DNA of 56,739 nt from Akkermansiaceae bacterium. Its GTDB lineage: Bacteria; Verrucomicrobiota; Verrucomicrobiia; Verrucomicrobiales; Akkermansiaceae. A program made the position numbers and the translations under genes. The stretch spans positions 1-56,739 of the forward strand of contig JALRFY010000183.1 of assembly GCA_023253625.1 (NCBI GenBank), in the 5' to 3' direction. Shown here in pieces: positions 16,412 to 24,946 of this stretch (position 1 is the stretch's first letter; the number at the start of each line of letters is the position of its first letter). The notes below the pieces were generated by a model. It was given only the letters and a program-made list of their open reading frames with translations, made no database searches and was not told the DNA's origin.

Positions 16412-18964
16412 TCAGTCCGTATCGCGCGGGATTTTCGCCAGCACGATGCGGAATCCATAGTAGATGTCGCGGTAGTCGGGGGGCACGGCGTTGCGTGATC
16501 CGGAGTAGAGGTTTTCCGGCTGGTAGGTGTTCCAGCCGCCGCCGCGCAGCACGCCGAGCATGTTGTTGCCGAGGCGTGAGTATTCGTCGTCCACCCATTC
16601 CTGAACATTGCCGCTGAGGTCATGGATGCCGAGCGGGTTTTCGGTGAATGATCCGACCGGGGCAGTGAATGGATAGCCGTCCTCGTATCCCGGGATGGTG
16701 CGGTCCAAGGGGATGGCACCGGCGCTGGCAGCGCTGTCGTCCGCGAAGTTGCCGGGTGCATCCCGCGGCGGCCAGGCGATGCCCCATGGAAAGACCTGCC
16801 GCTTGCGCGCGTCGCGCCAGCCGGGGCTGATGCCGCCCTCGTCTTCCAGTCCCACAAGCATGCTCCATTCGAGGTCGGTGGGCAGCCGGTATTGGTGGGT
16901 GGAGCTGATGCGTTCCTGCTCGCGTTCGCGGCGGTTGAGCCAATCGCAGAAGGCCCGCGCGTCCTTGCGGGAAACATTGATCACCGGGTGGTCCGGCTCC
17001 TGGGCGAAAGGCGGCGGCGGCGGCGGGCGGCGGCCGGTCTCGGTGACAAACAGCGCGAAATCGCTCAGTCGCGTTTCCCAAGCCGATGCCATCAGGTCCG
17101 GATTTACCGGGACGAAGCGCATTTTGATGCCGTTTTCCCATGGGCGGCCGAAAACGACGCTCTCGTTTTTCTGCAGCTTGAGGTTTTCGCGCAAGCTGCC
17201 GCCCTCGCCAAGCTTGAGTGTCTTGGTGAGAGGTTTGTAGCCTTGGAGCACGAGAAGCAGCTTGAGGTTGCCGGGTTTGAGAGCCATCAGGTCGAGCGGA
17301 CTGTCGGTGGTGCCCACGTATTGGCCGTTGAGATAAACCTCGGCACCGGCGGGATCGCTGGTGAGAGTGAGACTGCCTGGATTGAAGCGCCTGACTACGA
17401 TGCGGAACGGTTTGAGCTGGGCCTGGAGCGCGTGGCTGCCGACTGACGGATGATCGAAATCCTCCTCGCGGTGCGCCTGCAGTTCGAACTCCTCGGTCAG
17501 CCGTCCTTCCTGGATCGCTGCGGTGCGCAACCACTGGCAGAAGGCCTCGGCACCGTGCGCGGTGACGAGCATCGCATTCACCGGGGTGCCGCCATGGGAA
17601 TATGACAGCGATTCGGTCTCGCCACCGGCTGCGGCACCGCCGTCTGCGATGAATTCCTCCCACGAGGCACGGTCCACAAAACCCTCGCTGACATGATGGT
17701 TTTCCACCGGCTGGTAGCGGTTGCCAAAGTGGTCTTCCCACCACTCGCCGGTCACCGGTGGTTGGAACGGTTTCATGGAAACGGGGATCACCATCGGCTC
17801 GTTAGCGGCAGCCAGGCCGATGCGTTCACGGATCGTGGTGTCCTGGTAGTTCTTTTTGCGAAGCGTGAAGACCACCTCGGTGCCCATCTCGGCGGTGAGC
17901 GTGGGAGTGGGCGTGGTGCCGATGAGCAAACCCTGGGGATCGATCACATCGGCCCCTTCCGGTGTGCTGAAGATCCGGAACTGGCCGATGGCCGGTGGCG
18001 GATCCTGATGCATGGTGAAGGGAGGGGATGAGAACCAGCCGGCATCGGCCGCCACCTGCCACATCGCCCAGCCGGAAAACCCGGTGAGCGCCACTGTGGC
18101 GGCCCATACCAGTGCGGTGCTGCGGCGGCCCCGCTGGCCTTTGCCGATGCGGCGCAGTGCCTCCGCGAGTTGTCCCGCGGTGGTGATGATGCGGTGGGAA
18201 ATGCGTGGTTCGCAGACATCGCAGATCACGCGGTTGAGTTCCAGCCATGGCCGCCGTTCGGCACCCTGCGGCATCTCGTCGGGCAGTTCCGGGAAATTCA
18301 TCCGGTCCTTGCCGGTCGCCATCTCATAGAGCACCTTGCCCAGGCTGTAGATGTCCGCCTGCGCCGAGCCCGGGCCCTCCGGCGGCACGAATCCCTCGGT
18401 GCCAACGAATGTTCGCTGGCCGCGGGCCGCCACCAGGCCGATGTCGGCCAGCTTTGCCCGGCCATTGACGAAGATGATGTTGGACGGCTTGACGTCGCGG
18501 TGTGCGAGCCCGTGCTGGTGCAGGTGATCGAGAGCCTCGGCCAGGCGCAGCCCCACGTCGAGGCACTCGGCGGTGTTCCAGCGTTCGATGCTGGCGCGCG
18601 GATGGTCGGCGCGCAGCGTGCGGGGTTCATATTCCACCGGATTGATCTCTCGGCCGCCGTTGACGTCGTCGCCGAGCTCCATCACATAGTAGTAAAAAGA
18701 GACGCCGTCCGGGCTGCGGCCCACGTGCAGAATATTGACCAGTGCTGGGTGATCGCGCGAGATCGGCTCGAACTTCAGGATGCCCTCGAATTCGCGCTCG
18801 AAACCGCGCTCGTCCTCGAAGTCCTGCCGCCACACCACCTTGACGGCGCGCAGGGCACCGGTCACGCCCCGCGCCAGCCAGACCTCGCCGTAGGCACCGC
18901 CGCCGATCTTGCGGAGAACCTCATGGTCCGGAATACTGGGGAAGGGGCGCGTTTCAGCCGGCAT
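16412..18964 (-). CDS. Membrane Ser/Thr protein kinase with PEGA and SUMF1-like domains
   Basis: An 850-aa protein. The cytoplasmic kinase domain covers about residues 14-275: glycine loop IGGGAYGEV, Lys 42 in AVKVVW, HRDVKPSN (155-162). The magnesium loop reads DIG (174-176) instead of DFG. One transmembrane helix spans about 283-304. Outside are a PEGA-like domain (about 327-400), a weak half-SUMF1-like segment, a second PEGA domain (STDSP.. region near 575-640) and a C-terminal formylglycine-generating-enzyme-like domain ending LRGGGWNTYQPEN..YYGFRIVLAKI. The position normally holding the catalytic Cys reads GSRNA, so sulfatase activation is unlikely and a binding or sensing role is favoured. 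It overlaps the upstream sigma factor gene by 11 bases, pointing to a signalling pair. Confidence 0.9.
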   Translation of the reverse strand: MPAETRPFPSIPDHEVLRKIGGGAYGEVWLARGVTGALRAVKVVWRQDFEDERGFEREFEGILKFEPISRDHPALVNILHVGRSPDGVSFYYYVMELGDDVNGGREINPVEYEPRTLRADHPRASIERWNTAECLDVGLRLAEALDHLHQHGLAHRDVKPSNIIFVNGRAKLADIGLVAARGQRTFVGTEGFVPPEGPGSAQADIYSLGKVLYEMATGKDRMNFPELPDEMPQGAERRPWLELNRVICDVCEPRISHRIITTAGQLAEALRRIGKGQRGRRSTALVWAATVALTGFSGWAMWQVAADAGWFSSPPFTMHQDPPPAIGQFRIFSTPEGADVIDPQGLLIGTTPTPTLTAEMGTEVVFTLRKKNYQDTTIRERIGLAAANEPMVIPVSMKPFQPPVTGEWWEDHFGNRYQPVENHHVSEGFVDRASWEEFIADGGAAAGGETESLSYSHGGTPVNAMLVTAHGAEAFCQWLRTAAIQEGRLTEEFELQAHREEDFDHPSVGSHALQAQLKPFRIVVRRFNPGSLTLTSDPAGAEVYLNGQYVGTTDSPLDLMALKPGNLKLLLVLQGYKPLTKTLKLGEGGSLRENLKLQKNESVVFGRPWENGIKMRFVPVNPDLMASAWETRLSDFALFVTETGRRPPPPPPFAQEPDHPVINVSRKDARAFCDWLNRREREQERISSTHQYRLPTDLEWSMLVGLEDEGGISPGWRDARKRQVFPWGIAWPPRDAPGNFADDSAASAGAIPLDRTIPGYEDGYPFTAPVGSFTENPLGIHDLSGNVQEWVDDEYSRLGNNMLGVLRGGGWNTYQPENLYSGSRNAVPPDYRDIYYGFRIVLAKIPRDTD

Positions 18965-19625
18965 CGTTCTGTTCCTCGAGTTTTGCCAACTCGCGTTTGA
19001 GCACGGCACCCACCCGGTGTTTGGCCAGATAAACCTGTGCCATGCTGACGTTGAGTTTTTCACGCACGCGGGCGGCATCCCACTGCTTGACCACGTAACA
19101 ATCGAATATCTGGTATTGTTTCGGCGAGACTTGGGCCTTCACCCGGGCCAGCGCGGCATCGGCGAGGTTTTTCTTCCACTCCACGTCCCACAGGCGTGAG
19201 AGCAGGTCGCCCTCAGGGTCCTCGACGCGGTCGATCACCGCGGTCTTGCGGTCGTTTTCCCAATCGCCACCGGTCATGGCGGTATCCTTCCTGCGCTTTC
19301 GAAACTGGTCGTTGATGCGCCAGCGGGTCATGTTCATCAGCCAGGTTTTGAAGGATCCCTGCTTGGGGTCGTAGAGGTTTTTTTTGCTTTGTTTGGCGAT
19401 GGAGAGAATCGTTTCCTGCACGCAGTCGAAGGCTTCCTCGTTGCGCAGCCCGGCCTTGATGGCCACCGAGTAGATGAGCCGCCAGTAGGTTTGGTAAAAT
19501 TCGTCCCAAGTCCGCTGGTCCTCCCAGTTCTCCAAACGCGCAATCAGGCTCTTGCGTGTTTTCGCAAATGCATGCTGCAGCGCTTCGTCGCGGCCCTCGT
19601 CTTTTTCCTCGTCGTCGATTGACAT
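18954..19625 (-). CDS. ECF-type RNA polymerase sigma factor paired with the kinase
   Basis: A 223-aa sigma-70 family protein. Region 2 is seen in WDEFYQTYWRLIYSVAIKAGL..EEAFDCVQETILSIAKQ and FKTWLMNMTRWRINDQFRKRR; region 4 in LADAALARVKAQVSPKQYQIFDCYVVKQWDAARVREKLNVSMAQVYLAKHRV. The start at 19625 is preferred over the ATG six bases upstream because an AAGGA (19633-19637) is spaced seven bases from it. Such sigma factors next to membrane Ser/Thr kinases are common in Planctomycetes and Verrucomicrobia, where the kinase is thought to control the sigma factor. The 192-bp region upstream is A/T-rich and probably holds its promoter. Confidence 0.92.
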   Translation of the reverse strand: MSIDDEEKDEGRDEALQHAFAKTRKSLIARLENWEDQRTWDEFYQTYWRLIYSVAIKAGLRNEEAFDCVQETILSIAKQSKKNLYDPKQGSFKTWLMNMTRWRINDQFRKRRKDTAMTGGDWENDRKTAVIDRVEDPEGDLLSRLWDVEWKKNLADAALARVKAQVSPKQYQIFDCYVVKQWDAARVREKLNVSMAQVYLAKHRVGAVLKRELAKLEEQNDAG

Positions 19626-19817
19626 CGCCATTTCCTTAAACCATTCCGGCCCGGCTGTCTTTCACGGAATCCGGAATTTCTCAACTCTTTGGCAATCAAT
19701 GGTAAAAAATCGCTCAAGGATTCCGAATCATCGAGGAACGTGAATTTTCGCCTTTTGAATTCACAAACTGCCGATGGGTTTATCCGCGAAAACCAGCCCC
19801 ATTGAAGGGATGCTGTT

Positions 19818-20657
19818 TTACCGTGACCGGTTGTCCGGCAGGTACCAGGGCGGGTTTTTCTCGATTTGCTCGCGCAGTGCGGGGAAGGCTTCCCCCATCT
19901 GCTTTTCGATATGCGGCCAGACCACGATCATCTGCATTTGCAAGGCGATGAAGAGACCGGGCACGTATACGGCGATCTTTGCGGGATGCAGCGGGGCGGA
20001 TTCGAGCCGGTGGCCGCCGGCCATGTCCCACAATGGCTTGCCAAGGCGGCGGGTGGTGAAGAAGGCCATCAGTTGGCAGAGCAGCGCAAGGATGCCCCAG
20101 CCGAGGCCGATGCCGAGGAAAAGCACGCGCATCGAGCGCCGCGTGGCCGCGCCGAGCGCGAGCGGCGAGCCGTCGTCGTTGCGCACGTGGATGCCGAGCA
20201 GCCACTTGCCGGGAGTGGTGCCGAAGCGGTGCAGCAGGAATGCCTCGAGGGCGAACCACGGCAGATATTGCAGCAGGATGAGCCAGACGTTTTCGAGGAC
20301 TGCGCCGATGTCTCGGCCGGCGGCCCACATGCCGAGCCACCAGAAGCCGGAGTAGAGATAAAGATCGAACCAGCGCGCCCAGAAGCGGCGGATGAGGTGG
20401 GGCGGGGATGACGGCGGCTGCCGGGGCAGGGGAGGGGGCGGCTCGCTCGCGGTTTCCGCTGCCGGGGCGGGCGGCTCGCCGGGTATTTCAAACTCGCGCG
20501 CGAACAGGGGAATCTCCGCAAGCGGCCGCCAATCGGGCAGTCCCTCATGCCATGCCGGGGATTCGCCGGTAAGCACACCGGCACGTATTCTCGAGCGCAC
20601 CTCGAAATCGGGCAGCGGCCCGGATTTTTCGCCGTTTTTGATGATCCAGACGTCCAT
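19818..20657 (-). CDS. GYF_2-RDD domain membrane protein
   Basis: A 279-aa protein. The first 55 residues (DVWIIKNGEKSGPLPDFEVRSRI..GESPAWHEGLPDWRPLAEI) match the GYF_2 (DUF4339) domain, a small peptide-binding-like fold. A Pro-rich linker follows (about 65-90), then an RDD domain: RRFWARWFDLYLYSGFWWLGMW, a second helix pair with GTTPGKWLLGIHVRNDDG, and a further hydrophobic helix. RDD proteins are small membrane proteins, some linked to ion transport or membrane insertion; this subtype is uncharacterised. It lies 8 bp downstream of the LolC/E-like permease gene and is probably cotranscribed with it. Confidence 0.87.
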   Translation of the reverse strand: MDVWIIKNGEKSGPLPDFEVRSRIRAGVLTGESPAWHEGLPDWRPLAEIPLFAREFEIPGEPPAPAAETASEPPPPLPRQPPSSPPHLIRRFWARWFDLYLYSGFWWLGMWAAGRDIGAVLENVWLILLQYLPWFALEAFLLHRFGTTPGKWLLGIHVRNDDGSPLALGAATRRSMRVLFLGIGLGWGILALLCQLMAFFTTRRLGKPLWDMAGGHRLESAPLHPAKIAVYVPGLFIALQMQMIVVWPHIEKQMGEAFPALREQIEKNPPWYLPDNRSR

Positions 20658-20665
20658 GTGATGGT

Positions 20666-22225
20666 TCAGAGGTTGCGCAGGGATTTGGCGGCATCGCTGC
20701 GCGCGGCGAAAAACGCCGGGACCAGCGCGGCCAGCGAGCAGAGGACAAAGGCGAGCAGGCCGATCACCGCCTGTTCAAGCGGGTTGTTGTGAGCGGGCAG
20801 CACGCCAAAACCGGTGAACGAGGCCGCGAATGGGTCGAATCCCAGTGTCCGGAACAGGCCTTGGATGGGGCCGCGGAAATGAATCACCACGCGCCCGAGG
20901 CCGACGCCGAGCACCGCGCCGCCGAGGCCGAGGATCATACCCTGATAGAGAAACACCCGCACGATCTGTCCCGGTGCCGCGCCGAGCGCCTTCATCACGC
21001 CGATCTCGCGCCGCTTCTGGATTGTCACGGTGAACATCACCGCCATCATCGAGAAGGCGCTCACCAGCACAATGAAAGACAAAGCGAAATACATCATCAC
21101 GCGCTGCTGGTTGATGAGGGCGAAAAAGGTCCGGTATTGATCGCCCCAGGTGAGCAGCGACCAATCCGGGCCGACTATCCTCCTCGCGGCCGTGGCCACC
21201 TCCTCGGCGGCATAGGCGTCGTCGAGTCGCAGCGCGATGCCCTGCACCGCCTCGCCCAGGCCGGCGAGATCCTGCGCCAGTGGCAGCGGCACGAAGATGT
21301 CCGGCGTCACCGCCATCTGCGATGCCTGGTAGACGCCTGTCACCAGCGCTTCCTTCGGCAGCACGACCTGCCGCAGGCCTTTCAGCGCCTCACCGTCCAT
21401 TTTTTCCACGTCGGTCGTGTCGATCCCGGTGATCAGGCGGGTGATCTCATCAGCGCCTTCGGCATCGAAAAAGTAACAACCCTGTTTCTCGTCCTTTTCG
21501 CCCGCTTCCATGGCGATCAACAGGCTGTCGAGCAGCTCGCGCTCGGGGTCGCGCAGGTCGCCCGCCCGCAGGCCGTCGAGTTTCTGATAGATTCCAAGCA
21601 GCGTGTCGATTGCCACGCCGCGGCGTCCGTCCACCTCCTGCCATGCTGCGGCGAGTTGTGTTTTTACGGTGCTCCATGTTTCCGCGAAGCGCTCGCGCAG
21701 CGGTGGTTGTTCGGTGAGCTTGTAGGCGCGCATGACCTCCTCGAAGTTGCGCGTCGAATAGAGCCGCACCGTGTCGCCCGGGCGCAGATGGAGCTGCCCG
21801 GCGAGGATCGAGGAAATGACCGCGCGGTCGTCGATGCCAAGGTCGGCGGTGGAGTCCGGGAAATTCTCCAGATCGAGCATCTGGCGGATGCCCTCGACCT
21901 GCGCGGGGTCCGCGGTGTCGATGCCGCGGAACATCACCGGACGCTGCCACGATTCCACATCGATGATCACGTTATCGGTGACGTATGCGGTGGCCGTCTC
22001 GACGCGTGGCAGGCTGGTTGCCAGTTCGGCCGCATCTTCCCAGCGATTGAGCGGCAGGGTCCCCATGCCGCCCGGGCTGTGTTCCATCAGGATGTGCGGT
22101 GTGAAGCCGAGCAGCCGCGCCTTCACATCGCGCTCAAGACCGGCGTAAACCGCCATCACCACCACCAGCACCAGCACGCCGAGCATCACCCCGATCAACG
22201 AGATGAGCGTGAAGGAAGACAGCAT
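20666..22225 (-). CDS. LolC/LolE-like FtsX-family ABC permease
   Basis: A 519-aa protein as annotated from the first ATG. Topology: one N-terminal helix (FTLISLIGVMLGVLVLVVVMAVY), a long periplasmic domain (about 30-375), then three helices separated by short loops, including the FtsX-family block IQKRREIGVMKALGAAPGQIVRVFL. This is the lipoprotein-releasing LolC/E layout; the partner ATPase LolD is not in the window. Odd: family-like sequence (LLLARRYLNPRRA) continues in frame for about 20 codons upstream of this ATG, up to an in-frame stop just before 22286, yet that stretch contains no ATG, GTG or TTG. The true start may be a non-standard codon such as ATC at 22283-22285. Substrate unknown. 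Confidence 0.85.
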   Translation of the reverse strand: MLSSFTLISLIGVMLGVLVLVVVMAVYAGLERDVKARLLGFTPHILMEHSPGGMGTLPLNRWEDAAELATSLPRVETATAYVTDNVIIDVESWQRPVMFRGIDTADPAQVEGIRQMLDLENFPDSTADLGIDDRAVISSILAGQLHLRPGDTVRLYSTRNFEEVMRAYKLTEQPPLRERFAETWSTVKTQLAAAWQEVDGRRGVAIDTLLGIYQKLDGLRAGDLRDPERELLDSLLIAMEAGEKDEKQGCYFFDAEGADEITRLITGIDTTDVEKMDGEALKGLRQVVLPKEALVTGVYQASQMAVTPDIFVPLPLAQDLAGLGEAVQGIALRLDDAYAAEEVATAARRIVGPDWSLLTWGDQYRTFFALINQQRVMMYFALSFIVLVSAFSMMAVMFTVTIQKRREIGVMKALGAAPGQIVRVFLYQGMILGLGGAVLGVGLGRVVIHFRGPIQGLFRTLGFDPFAASFTGFGVLPAHNNPLEQAVIGLLAFVLCSLAALVPAFFAARSDAAKSLRNL

Positions 22226-22545
22226 GGCCCGCCGCGGATTGAGGTAGCGGCGGGCAAGGAGGAGGCTGAAGGAGCGGCGCTTGATGCGTGCTTGCTAAAC
22301 GCCAGGCAGCCCATCTGCAAGCGCCTAGGAATTTATTGAGACGCCGTGTCACGGCGTGATTTCCTTCTGCTGCGATTCCAGTTTGAGACATCCCGAAAAA
22401 GCGTCCCTGCCTTGGAACATCAACGATTACGGTTCCCGGTGCCCAAGTCGTCCGATGGCCGTGAAAAATTATGTAAAAAACTTCTTTGCAAATGCGGAAT
22501 CGAGGTCAGCTTTCCCGCGTTCGGCGATACTTAGGTATGCTGAAT

Positions 22546-22680
22546 CAGTTGTTGCCGAGCCGGGTTTACATCCGGTCCTGGTCTCCGGGGGGAAGCCAGG
22601 TCGATGCACCCAGTGCCGGCTCAACTGTCAAACAGCGCGCGTTGTGATCTCCGGGGGGAAATCCAACGCGCGCTTTTTTT
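22546..22680 (+). ncRNA. Candidate structured ncRNA with two identical loops
   Basis: About 135 nt. A long-range stem pairs CAGTT (22546-22550) with AACTG (22623-22627) and GAGCCGG (22557-22563) with CCGGCTC (22616-22622), with a 6-nt bulge. Inside it, CCTGG (22577-22581) pairs with CCAGG (22596-22600) and shows the loop CTCCGGGGGGAA (22583-22594). The 3' terminator hairpin shows the same 12-nt loop (22649-22660), closed by GAT/ATC. The core CUCCGGGG is self-complementary with G-U pairs, so the loops could kiss each other or a second molecule. A TATGCT at 22536-22541 is a possible -10 that would place the 5' end close to 22547; the -35 is weak. It matches no family I know, including 6S, SRP, tmRNA and RNase P RNA. 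Confidence 0.6.
22634..22680 (+). terminator. Strong rho-independent terminator of the candidate ncRNA
   Basis: Perfect 11-bp stem AGCGCGCGTTG (22634-22644) with CAACGCGCGCT (22664-22674), extended by GAT/ATC after a single bulged T, and followed directly by an unbroken T-tract (22674-22680). The orientation terminates plus-strand transcription, although no plus-strand protein gene lies upstream for many kilobases. This is the main evidence that a short RNA is made here. Confidence 0.85.
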
Positions 22681-22746
22681 ATTCTGTCATCCGAAACTCG
22701 CAAAGGCACGGAAAGTTGACAAAGTTCACAAATGCGATCAGGATTG

Positions 22747-22773
22747 GGCCTGATTTGGGATTTCAATCAGGCC
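22747..22773 (-). terminator. Hairpin downstream of trxB, possible terminator
   Basis: GGCCTGATT (22747-22755) pairs perfectly with AATCAGGCC (22765-22773) around a 9-nt loop. It begins 36 bases after the trxB stop. There is no clear T-run on the minus strand, so it may instead protect the 3' end of the message. Confidence 0.4.
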
Positions 22774-22808
22774 TGCGGAGGGTGTTTGACGGGGGGCGCG
22801 CCTGAGAA

Positions 22809-23732
22809 TCAATGTCCGCTGAGGTAGCGCTCGGCTTCGAGGGCGGCGGCACAGCCCTGGCCGGCGGCGGTGATGGCTTGGCGGTAATAATGGTCGGCCA
22901 CGTCGCCGGCGGCGAAAAGCCCCGGAGTCCGGGTGGCGGTGCGGCCGGGTTTCTGGATGATGTAGCCGTTTTCATCGGTCTCGACGAGGTTGCCGAGGAA
23001 GCCGCTGTTGGGGATGTGGCCGATGGCGACGAAGACGCAGGCGACTTCGAGTTCGGAGTCTTCCTTGGTTTGCAGGTTGTGCAGTTTGACGGCGCGCATT
23101 TCGCCTTTGTCGTCGGCGAGGTATTCGGTGACGACGGAATTCCAGACAGGCTCGATCTTCGGGTTGTCGAGCACGCGTTCGGCCATGATTTTGGAGGCGC
23201 GCAGTTCGTCGCGGCGGTGGATGAGATAGACCTTGCTGGCGAAGCGGGTGAGGAAATCGGCTTCCTCGCAGGCGCTGTCGCCACCACCGATCACGCAGAC
23301 CGGGACGTCACGGTAGAATGCGCCATCGCAAGTGGCGCACGACGTGAGTCCGTGGCCGATGAGTTTTTCTTCCCCGGGCAGGCCGAGGTGGCGGGGTGTG
23401 GCACCGGTGGCGGCGATCACGGTTTTGGCGTGATGGGCTTCGCCGCCGGCCTTGAGGAGGAAGCTGCCATCATCGCGGCGTTCGATGGAATCCACCTTGG
23501 CCCAGGCGACGCGCGCGCCGAATTTTTCCGCCTGCTGCTGCATGCGCGTCATCAGCTCCGGACCCATGATGCCATCGGGGAAGCCGGGGAAATTCTCGAC
23601 TTCGGTGGTGGTGGTGAGTTGTCCGCCGGGCTGGGTGCCGGTGAGCATGAGCGGGCGGAGATTGGCGCGGGCGGTGTAGATGGCGGCGGTGTAGCCGGCG
23701 CAGCCGGCGCCGATGATGATGACGTTTTCCAT
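22809..23732 (-). CDS. trxB: Thioredoxin reductase
   Basis: NADPH- and FAD-dependent enzyme that keeps thioredoxin reduced in the cytosol. The start at 23732 gives 307 aa beginning [23 protein letters not shown], the FAD-binding GxGxxG motif at the very N-terminus as usual; the longer frame adds 19 residues without family resemblance. The redox-active pair is C132-A-T-C135 (SCATCDGAF), followed by the NADPH-binding [10 protein letters not shown] and the C-terminal [29 protein letters not shown]. Length and motif order are typical. It appears monocistronic, with no trxA nearby. Confidence 0.97.
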   Translation of the reverse strand: MENVIIIGAGCAGYTAAIYTARANLRPLMLTGTQPGGQLTTTTEVENFPGFPDGIMGPELMTRMQQQAEKFGARVAWAKVDSIERRDDGSFLLKAGGEAHHAKTVIAATGATPRHLGLPGEEKLIGHGLTSCATCDGAFYRDVPVCVIGGGDSACEEADFLTRFASKVYLIHRRDELRASKIMAERVLDNPKIEPVWNSVVTEYLADDKGEMRAVKLHNLQTKEDSELEVACVFVAIGHIPNSGFLGNLVETDENGYIIQKPGRTATRTPGLFAAGDVADHYYRQAITAAGQGCAAALEAERYLSGH

Positions 23733-23890
23733 GGGTGGTTGCGATAATTTGTTGCGCGGAGTATTCCGGCGGATGCGTGGTGGAGTCAATCACCGTGGGT
23801 GGTGGAATGGATCAGGCCCGCAAGCAATGATGAGCTGCTCTTTTGGCAAAATTTGGCAAAAGAGGCCTGCGTGATGCTTCCGCATGCAAT

Positions 23891-24946
23891 TCAGGCAATC
23901 CCGGATGGTCGGCGGGCCTTGGGGGCGATGGCCCAGGTTTCCCCAGGTGCCACCGCAAACGGCTGGTGATGGCGCACCAGCACCTCGAATGGCGCTGTGT
24001 CGGGTGATTGGCAATGCAGGGTCACATCGAGGTATGCGCCTTGGAAGGCGATGCGGGTGACGGTGCCGGCAAGCGCCTCGCCGCCGGACGGACGCACGAG
24101 TTCGAGGTCTTCCGGTCGCACCCAGACGCCGATGCCGGGTTGCTCGCTGGGTCCGGGCGGGCCGACGTGGCAGTGGATGCGCGCGCCGCTCGGATGCGGC
24201 AGGCTGCGGATGGGCAGGAAATTGCAGGTGCCGAAAAACGAGGCGACGTAGGAATTGGCCGGCGCGTAATAGACTTCGGGCGCCGCGCCCACCTGCTGCA
24301 CGCGGCCTTGTTTCAGGACCACAATGCGGTCGGCGATGGAAAGTGCGTCGCCGGTGTCGTGGGTGACGAGCAGGGCGGTGGCACCGCGTTGCTTCAGGAT
24401 CTGCTGGGTCTCGTCGCGCACGCTGTGGCGCAGTCTGGCGTCGAGGCTGCTGAACGGTTCGTCCAATAGCAGCACGCGCGGGTTCGGTGCCAGTGCGCGG
24501 GCGAGCGCGACGCGTTGGCGTTCGCCGCCGGACAGCTCATGAGGATAGCGCGCGCCCATGCCGGACAGACCCACCAATTCGAGCAACGGCATAATCGCGG
24601 CCGTTCGCTCGCCGCGCGGCAGCTGGCGGAGGCCGAAGGCGATGTTTTTTTCCACTGTGAGATGGGGAAACAAGGCGTGGTTTTGAAACACGAGGCCGAT
24701 CCCGCGCCGTTCGGGCGGGGTGACGCCGCGCGGGCTGGAGAGGAGCGCGCCGTCGAGGGCGATTTCCCCGGCGTCCGGGTGTTCGAGGCCGGCGATGAGG
24801 CGCAGCAGGGTGGATTTGCCACTGCCGCTTTCGCCGACGAGTGCGAGCAACTTGCCTTTCGGGAGATCGAAGGAAACATCCTCCACCGCCGCCCGGTCGC
24901 TGCGGCGGTAGCGCTTGGTGAGATTTCTGGTGGAGAGGCGGATCAT
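23891..24946 (-). CDS. fbpC: Iron(III)-type ABC transporter, ATP-binding protein
   Basis: A 351-aa ATPase of the FbpC/PotA-like class. Walker A GESGSGKST (38-46), Q-loop LVFQNHALF, signature LSGGERQR, Walker B VLLLDEP, and the H-loop LLVTHD, followed by a C-terminal TOBE-like domain (about 240-351; VWVRPEDLELV). The start at 24946 is supported by the ATGA overlap with the permease stop; a frame 15 codons longer runs into the permease gene. It powers import through the fused permease encoded upstream in the operon. The symbol follows family resemblance; substrate assignment rests on the binding protein. Confidence 0.88.
   Translation of the reverse strand: MIRLSTRNLTKRYRRSDRAAVEDVSFDLPKGKLLALVGESGSGKSTLLRLIAGLEHPDAGEIALDGALLSSPRGVTPPERRGIGLVFQNHALFPHLTVEKNIAFGLRQLPRGERTAAIMPLLELVGLSGMGARYPHELSGGERQRVALARALAPNPRVLLLDEPFSSLDARLRHSVRDETQQILKQRGATALLVTHDTGDALSIADRIVVLKQGRVQQVGAAPEVYYAPANSYVASFFGTCNFLPIRSLPHPSGARIHCHVGPPGPSEQPGIGVWVRPEDLELVRPSGGEALAGTVTRIAFQGAYLDVTLHCQSPDTAPFEVLVRHHQPFAVAPGETWAIAPKARRPSGIA

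Larger units (their letters stand above)
22286..22808. other. Gene-free region of about 520 bp holding a candidate ncRNA
   Basis: Both flanking genes are on the minus strand. The left part holds a 7-bp hairpin, ACGCCGT (22341-22347) with ACGGCGT (22351-22357), probably near the permease promoter. The centre holds the candidate ncRNA. The right part holds a 9-bp hairpin downstream of trxB. The short open frames here give no recognisable protein. Confidence 0.6.

Noticed and set aside
16412-16700. Reading the kinase C-terminus as an active formylglycine-generating enzyme
   Set aside because: The catalytic cysteine position carries Ser in the GSRNA segment; no sulfatase gene lies in the window.
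20789-22339. A 516-codon plus-strand open frame opposite the LolC/E-like permease
   Set aside because: His/Arg/Glu-rich antisense translation without domains; the minus-strand gene has clear membrane helices and family motifs.
22341-22357. 7-bp hairpin ACGCCGT/ACGGCGT as a terminator
   Set aside because: No T-run on either strand and no gene ends beside it; more likely part of the permease upstream region.
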